Positions 14,576 to 18,840 of a stretch of 18,840 nt of DNA are shown piece after piece; position 1 is the first letter of the stretch; each line of letters starts with the position of its first letter. The position numbers were made by a program, and so were the translations under genes. The notes beneath the pieces are model-generated. The model had not been told where the DNA came from, did no database searches, and saw only the letters and a program-made list of their open reading frames with translations. The DNA comes from Elusimicrobiota bacterium (GTDB lineage Bacteria > Elusimicrobiota > Elusimicrobia > F11), in contig JAKLIS010000004.1 in NCBI GenBank assembly GCA_022709485.1, forward strand, positions 1-18,840. Reading direction: 5' to 3'.

Positions 14576-15582
14576 GTTGATCCTCGGGCATCTTCTTCTA
14601 AATGAAGTTCCCTCGAAAGCCGTTTGTTGGGCCAGATTCCCTGCGGTCTAAATACGGCCACGAGCACCAAGGCCACCCCAAAAATAAGCGTCCGCCAACT
14701 GACAAATTCGGATCCCAAAATGTTTCGGAGCGCTTCTGGAACTAACGCGACAATTGCGGCTCCCAAAAGAACACCTGGAATAGACCCCATTCCACCAATA
14801 ACCACCATGGTCACAAGCATCACCGATTCCCAAAATGTAAAGGATTCCGGTGTCACAAAATTTTCCCAGCGGGCAAAAATTCCTCCGGCCATGCCGGCAA
14901 AGGCCGCGCTCGCCACAAATCCAACCATCTTAAGCCGGGTTAAATTGATGCCCAGAAGCCGGGCGGCCACTTCGTTTTCTCGGATGGCCACCCAAGCCCG
15001 GCCCACACGCGAATTTTCCAATCGTGAGCTGACGAGAACGCAGAGAATGACAAAGAATAATATGAGGTAATAAAAATCGGTATTGGTGGAGAGCGTCCAA
15101 TGGGCCAGGCGGACGGGCTTGACGGCATCGCTTGTGAGAAGCGAGAGCCCTTTGGGACCATTCGTGAGGGAGTCCCAATTGTTGAGGATTATTCGAGTAA
15201 TTTCCCCAAATCCCAACGTGACGATAGCCAGATAATCGCCCCGGAGCCTGAGAACCGGAGCGCCGATCACCAACCGAAAAATCATTGTGATGAGCACGCA
15301 AGCTGGGAGACTCCACCAGAATCCCACGCCGGCGCGGGAAAGAAGCGCCATTGAATAAGCCCCAATGGCGTAAAAAGCCATAAAGCCCAAATCCAAAAGC
15401 CCGATAAACCCCACCACGATGTTCAAACCGAGCGCCATGATCATATAGAGACCTGTGAGACCGAGTATTCGGATGAGATAAGAATAAGATGTCTTTTGGA
15501 GGAAGAGCGGAATGAGAATGGCGGCCAGAATCACCAGAAAAATCGGCCATTGTTTTTGAAGGAAGAAAAGAGACCGGCGCAT
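14572..15582 (-). CDS. livM: branched-chain amino-acid ABC transporter permease LivM
   Basis: This is an inner-membrane permease subunit, 336 aa. It has many hydrophobic helices and the family blocks YMIMALGLNIVVGFIGLLDL (47-66), LRLRGDYLAIVTLGFGEI and the cytoplasmic coupling loop GRAWVAIRENEVAARLLGIN. Near the end, GGMGSIPGVLLGAAIVALVP and FRPQGIWP are typical of LivM. With LivH it forms the channel energised by LivF and LivG. I start at ATG 15582, which shares one base with the livH stop (TGATG); a GTG at 15585 would add only one residue. The 3' end overlaps the livG GTG by 4 bases. The tight overlaps show translational coupling through livH, livM and livG. Confidence 0.94.
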   Translation of the reverse strand: MRRSLFFLQKQWPIFLVILAAILIPLFLQKTSYSYLIRILGLTGLYMIMALGLNIVVGFIGLLDLGFMAFYAIGAYSMALLSRAGVGFWWSLPACVLITMIFRLVIGAPVLRLRGDYLAIVTLGFGEITRIILNNWDSLTNGPKGLSLLTSDAVKPVRLAHWTLSTNTDFYYLILFFVILCVLVSSRLENSRVGRAWVAIRENEVAARLLGINLTRLKMVGFVASAAFAGMAGGIFARWENFVTPESFTFWESVMLVTMVVIGGMGSIPGVLLGAAIVALVPEALRNILGSEFVSWRTLIFGVALVLVAVFRPQGIWPNKRLSRELHLEEDARGST

Positions 15583-16475
15583 CACACTTTATCCGCCGTT
15601 TTTTCACCCAAAATGCCGCGCGGGCGAAAAATGAGAATCAAAATTAAAATGCCGAACGCGAAAACATCTTTCCAATCGGACTCCGGCAGAAACGCGGTCC
15701 CCATGGCCTCCGCCGACCCCAGAAGAACGCCTCCCAGCATCGCCCCTGGAACATTTCCAATCCCCCCCAAAACGGCCGCGGTAAAAGCCTTCATCCCCGG
15801 CACAAACCCCATGTTATATTTGATGGACCCATAATAAAGACTAAACAGAATCCCTGCGGCCCCACCGAGCACGGCGCCGATAAAAAACGTCATTGATATA
15901 ATTCGATCGACGGGAATACCCACCAACTCCGCTGCTTCTCGATCTTGAGAACAGGCCCGCATCGCCTGACCTAGACGCGTCTTATTGACGAATAGCCATA
16001 GGAGGATCATTAGTGAGACACTTGTTCCCAAAATCACCAATTGTATGAGGGAGAGTTGAACGGATCCGACAGGGATTTGCACCTGTGGGAAAACAAGAGG
16101 AAAAGCCAGAAAATCATTTCGCCAAAGAAAAACGGCATTTTGAAGAATAATGGAAACGCCAATGGCAGAAATAAGAGGAGCTAGACGCGGCGCGCGTCTC
16201 AACGGGGCATAAGCGGCCTTTTCAATCCCGACGGCCAAAATTCCGCAGCCCAACATCCCCACAACAAAGGCGATCAAAATTCCCCACGGACCGGGGAGGC
16301 TCCGAGTAATTATCAATGCCGCCCATCCCAGAAAAGCCCCCGCCATAAAAATCTCAGAATGGGCAAAATTAATCATAAGGAGAATGCCGTAGACCATGGT
16401 GTACCCCAAAGCCACCAGCGCGTAGATGGATCCGAGCGTTAAACCATTTAATAGTTGTTCAATTAGGTTCGCCAT
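15582..16475 (-). CDS. livH: branched-chain amino-acid ABC transporter permease LivH
   Basis: This is the inner-membrane partner of LivM, 297 aa. It begins with the family's LLNGLTLGSIYALVALGYTM and MINFAHSEIFMAGA. The coupling loop reads RLGQAMRACSQDREAAELVG, and AFTAAVLGGIGNVPGAMLGG leads to the terminal helix ILILILIFRPRGILG. The open frame extends 31 codons upstream, but that stretch (SGPPFGCRAENSRHDE and around) is read from the hairpin repeat and has no membrane or family character. I therefore start at ATG 16475, although no strong ribosome site is seen. The 195-bp gap to livK is the largest in the operon and contains two palindromic structures. Confidence 0.93.
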   Translation of the reverse strand: MANLIEQLLNGLTLGSIYALVALGYTMVYGILLMINFAHSEIFMAGAFLGWAALIITRSLPGPWGILIAFVVGMLGCGILAVGIEKAAYAPLRRAPRLAPLISAIGVSIILQNAVFLWRNDFLAFPLVFPQVQIPVGSVQLSLIQLVILGTSVSLMILLWLFVNKTRLGQAMRACSQDREAAELVGIPVDRIISMTFFIGAVLGGAAGILFSLYYGSIKYNMGFVPGMKAFTAAVLGGIGNVPGAMLGGVLLGSAEAMGTAFLPESDWKDVFAFGILILILIFRPRGILGEKTADKV

Positions 16476-16491
16476 TTCTATGTGTCGGATT

Positions 16492-16558
16492 TCGTCATGC
16501 CGAGAATTTTCTGCTCGGCATCCAAAGGGAGGTCCCGAACAGAAACATTTCGGGACGA
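16492..16558. repeat. double-hairpin REP-like element between livK and livH
   Basis: There are two adjacent perfect 8-bp stem-loops: ATGCCGAG / CTCGGCAT (16497-16504 with 16514-16521) and GTCCCGAA / TTCGGGAC (16532-16539 with 16549-16556). They are enclosed by short complementary ends TCGTC and GACGA. The layout resembles REP/BIME-type dispersed palindromes. Downstream of a binding-protein gene such elements often protect the 5' part of the mRNA, which would raise LivK over the membrane subunits. That effect is inference from other operons. Confidence 0.7.
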
Positions 16559-16637
16559 CAGATTTCAATTTTACCTTTTACTCAAAAATCCTCAATTTGA
16601 AGATCCTTCCTCTTTTAAACAATAGAAAGAAAACCTG

Positions 16638-16671
16638 ATTCAAAAAATTTGAATGGCAGAATGTATCTGCC
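16638..16671 (-). terminator. possible weak terminator or attenuator after livK
   Basis: On the minus strand a 6-bp stem GGCAGA / TCTGCC with a 5-base loop touches the livK stop codon. It is followed by ATTCAAA-TTT-TTTGAAT, a second small palindrome that includes a six-T run. It could cause partial termination between livK and livH. The first stem is short and the T-run is about 7 bases away, so it is not a textbook intrinsic terminator. Confidence 0.3.
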
Positions 16672-17846
16672 TATTTTTTAGGTTGAGAGTCAAAAGGATG
16701 GAATTGGCCGTTGGTCACTTTGAATAAAGTGATGGTTTTGTTGAGGGTATCGCCTTTGTCGTCAAATTGAGTGGTGCCAAGGACGCCCGTGTATTTTATT
16801 GTCCGGAGGTATTCAATAATCTTTGAGCGGTCCGGCCCCACGTTTTTAAGGGCTTCAATCAAAATATTGGCGGCTTCATATCCGTAGTGGTCGTAAGATT
16901 TGTTTTCAACACCGAAGTACCGCTTTTGGAAATCTTCAATAAACTTTTGGGCACTGGGCATCCATTGGGGAAGACTCCCCAAGAAAGTGACAAGTGCGCC
17001 TTCGGCGGCCGGGCCGGCTGTTTCAATAAAAGCGCGGTCGTAATTGGCCTCGCTGCAGATGTAATAACCTTTGAATCCCAAGTCTCTAGCCTGTCTTAGA
17101 AGGATTCCCCCTTCCGAAAAAACCCCGCCAAAATAAATGAGACTGGGTTGGGTTCCTTTCACTCGGGTGAGAAGCGCGCGGAAATCCCGGTCTCCCGTTT
17201 GAAGGCCTTCAAATGCGGTTATTTTTCCGCCCAAAGACCGGAAATGTTTTTCAAATTCTTCCGCGACCCCTTGTCCATACGCCGTTTTATCATGAATAAC
17301 GGCGGCGGATTTCACTCCCAGCTTTTTAATGACATACTCCGCCCCCCAATTTCCTTGGACGTTGTCCGTTGTGTTAACGCGAAAGATTAATTTGGGATAA
17401 ATCCATTGGGAAGAAAGCTGTTGAGTTGTGAGTTCGGGATTAGACGATGCGGGTGAGAGCATGGGAATTCCGGCCTGGCCATAAATTCGAGAAGCCGGGA
17501 TGGAGCAGCCGGAATTAAAATGACCAATGACGGCCACAATTTCAGGATCCGAGGCAATCCGGTTGGCGACATTTACTGCTTCCTTTGGATCGGATCGGTC
17601 ATCAAAGGGAACAACTTCAAGTGGAACTGGGAAGGCGCCGCTCTCATTGGCTTGGGCCGCAGCCATTTCAACCGACTTTTTGAGGCCCTGGCCCAGTGAA
17701 GCGATATCTCCCGTGAGCGGCATTGCCAAAGCGATTTTGATTTTCTTCTCCTGAGGTTTGCAGGAGCTAAAAGAAAGGGCGAGGCCGATTCCCACGACGG
17801 CGGAAAAAAACTTCACAGAAAGAGAATTTTCCGACGAGGATTTCAT
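16671..17846 (-). CDS. livK: branched-chain amino-acid ABC transporter substrate-binding protein (LivK/LivJ type)
   Basis: This is the periplasmic receptor that captures the amino acid and delivers it to LivHM. The 391-aa chain has a lipoprotein-like signal: basic start, hydrophobic AVVGIGLALSF, then SFSSC with Cys29 as probable lipid anchor. Phe at -3 makes the lipobox imperfect. The mature part has the type-I periplasmic binding fold: IALAMPLTGDIASLGQG, VIGHFNSGCSIPAS, MLSPASSNPELT, FRVNTTDNVQGNWGAEYV, DKTAYGQGVAEEFEK and DHYGYEAANILIEAL. These match leucine/isoleucine/valine receptors, but binding specificity cannot be fixed from sequence. The ATG at 17846 follows the thrC stop with no base between (TAA-ATG), so the two are cotranscribed. 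Confidence 0.92.
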   Translation of the reverse strand: MKSSSENSLSVKFFSAVVGIGLALSFSSCKPQEKKIKIALAMPLTGDIASLGQGLKKSVEMAAAQANESGAFPVPLEVVPFDDRSDPKEAVNVANRIASDPEIVAVIGHFNSGCSIPASRIYGQAGIPMLSPASSNPELTTQQLSSQWIYPKLIFRVNTTDNVQGNWGAEYVIKKLGVKSAAVIHDKTAYGQGVAEEFEKHFRSLGGKITAFEGLQTGDRDFRALLTRVKGTQPSLIYFGGVFSEGGILLRQARDLGFKGYYICSEANYDRAFIETAGPAAEGALVTFLGSLPQWMPSAQKFIEDFQKRYFGVENKSYDHYGYEAANILIEALKNVGPDRSKIIEYLRTIKYTGVLGTTQFDDKGDTLNKTITLFKVTNGQFHPFDSQPKK

Positions 17847-18840
17847 TTATAGGGCCAAACGTTTTAGGATTTCTTTTATGTCGGGTTTGACTGAAACGGG
17901 TTTTGCGGAACATTGAATGGCGCGTTCCGGATCCTTAAGGCCGTGACCTGTCAAAATACAGACAACAGAAACATCTTTTTTTATTTCAAATTTTTTTGAT
18001 GAGATAAGTTTCTTTAGACCTGCGACGCCCGCTGCCGAGGCCGGTTCACAGAACACTCCTTCGGTCTTTGCTAGAAGTTTGTAGGCGTCTAAAATTTCTT
18101 CGTCTGAAACCATGTCGATGAGTCCACCGGATTCATCTCTCGCCTGTTCCGCTTTTTTCCAGGAGGCGGGATTCCCGATTTTGATGGCTGTGGCCACGGT
18201 TTTGGGATCTTTAACGGGAGCGCCTCGGACAATGGGGGCGGCCCCTTCCGCTTGAAATCCCATCATCTTGGGTTTGGCGCCGGCCTTTTTAAGATCAAAA
18301 TATTCTTTGTATCCCATCCAATAGGCGGTGATGTTTCCGGCGTTTCCGACGGGCATAAATTGGTAATCCGGCGCGCGGCCCAAGGCTTCAATGATTTCAA
18401 ATGCGGCGGTTTTCTGTCCTTCTAATCGATAAGGGTTCAGGGAATTGACCATTGTAATGGGGTAGTTTTTTGAAATCTCTTTGACGAGCTCGAGCGCGTC
18501 GTCAAAATTCCCTTTGATTTGAAGGACCGTGGCGCCTTCGATAAGGGCCTGGGCCAATTTTCCCAGTGCAATATTTCCTTCCGGCACAAGAACCGCGCAT
18601 TTGATCCCGGCGCGGGCGGCGTAAGCGGCGGCGGAAGCCGAGGTGTTTCCGGTAGAAGCGGTAATAACGGCGCGCGACCCTTCTTCAACCGCTTTGGATA
18701 CCGCCATCGTCATTCCTCGGTCCTTAAAAGATCCCGTGGGATTCATCCCCTCAAACTTCAAATAGATGGAAAGTCCAGGCGCTCCAATGGCATTGGCGAG
18801 ACGAGGAGCCGGAAGAAGCGGAGTGTCCCCCTCATAAAGC
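17847..18840 (-). CDS. thrC: threonine synthase (5' end outside the window)
   Basis: ThrC converts O-phosphohomoserine to threonine with PLP in the cytoplasm. The frame stays open to the right edge, giving 330 residues of a protein that usually has about 350-360. At the edge the sequence is LYEGDTPLLPAPRLANAIGA, so only a short N-terminus is missing. The PLP lysine lies in NPTGSFKDRGM. ASTGNTSASAAAYAARAG, the phosphate-binding VGNAGNITAYW, VNSLNPYRLEGQKT and CEPASAAGVAGL are all family blocks of the short, Bacillus/archaeal-type enzyme. An apparent start at 18761 is only an internal Leu codon (TTG). The stop abuts livK. The promoter of the operon must lie beyond the window. Confidence 0.95.
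   Translation of the reverse strand, partial: LYEGDTPLLPAPRLANAIGAPGLSIYLKFEGMNPTGSFKDRGMTMAVSKAVEEGSRAVITASTGNTSASAAAYAARAGIKCAVLVPEGNIALGKLAQALIEGATVLQIKGNFDDALELVKEISKNYPITMVNSLNPYRLEGQKTAAFEIIEALGRAPDYQFMPVGNAGNITAYWMGYKEYFDLKKAGAKPKMMGFQAEGAAPIVRGAPVKDPKTVATAIKIGNPASWKKAEQARDESGGLIDMVSDEEILDAYKLLAKTEGVFCEPASAAGVAGLKKLISSKKFEIKKDVSVVCILTGHGLKDPERAIQCSAKPVSVKPDIKEILKRLAL

Noticed and set aside
14930..15607. 225-codon open frame overlapping livM in another frame
   Set aside because: livM has clear permease motifs and coupled junctions in its own frame; the alternative is a composition shadow.
1..18840. CRISPR array, defence island, tRNA or rRNA genes, prophage or complete insertion sequence
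   Set aside because: No regularly spaced repeats, cloverleaf candidates, integrase, transposase or phage structural genes were seen on either strand.

Overview
The window comes from a bacterial chromosome, most likely a Gram-negative, probably uncultured lineage. Supporting signs are Sec and lipoprotein-type signal peptides, a periplasmic-binding-protein ABC importer and strong AGGAGG-type ribosome sites beside TTG and GTG starts. Base composition is roughly balanced and coding density is high. The gene set (serC, pdxH, rsmA, cinA, thrC, liv genes, DUF3467, a Ycf46-like AAA protein, a TM0106-type nuclease) does not fix a phylum. No phage, plasmid, CRISPR, rRNA or tRNA signal was seen.

Left part (1-5991). 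A HEAT-like C-terminus enters from the left edge. A secreted protein of unknown function follows, with its signal peptide split from its body by a one-base problem in an eight-T run. Convergent to these is a serC-pdxH pair, a PLP-dependent serine pathway enzyme overlapping the enzyme that makes PLP. Divergent from serC is a secreted thermonuclease-like gene overlapping a Ycf46-family AAA ATPase by 4 bp. A 43-bp exact copy of the nuclease 3' end lies just downstream of the ATPase gene, as if a second nuclease copy once stood there. A zinc-independent quinone oxidoreductase closes this part.

Middle (6005-10339). This holds a secreted Gly/Thr/Ser/Asp low-complexity protein on the minus strand, then on the plus strand a double-ACT-domain protein, a two-domain RecB-like/RNase H-like nuclease of the TM0106 type, a small unknown protein, and an MFS transporter with a TTG start.

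Right part (18840 back to 10383, all minus strand). This looks like one long transcription unit: thrC (cut by the window edge), livK, livH, livM, livG, livF, a DUF3467 gene, cinA and rsmA. It joins threonine synthesis (threonine is the isoleucine precursor) to a branched-chain amino-acid importer, followed by housekeeping genes. Three unrelated palindromic elements punctuate it: a double hairpin between livK and livH, a 194-bp GC-rich palindromic repeat between livG and livF that supplies the livG stop codon, and a 102-bp perfect inverted repeat between the DUF3467 gene and cinA. The ribosome site and TTG start of cinA lie in the loop of that last element.

I did not find a clear new multi-gene system. 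The most unusual signals are structural: the cinA hairpin start, the duplicated nuclease tail around the AAA gene, and the T8 frameshift.
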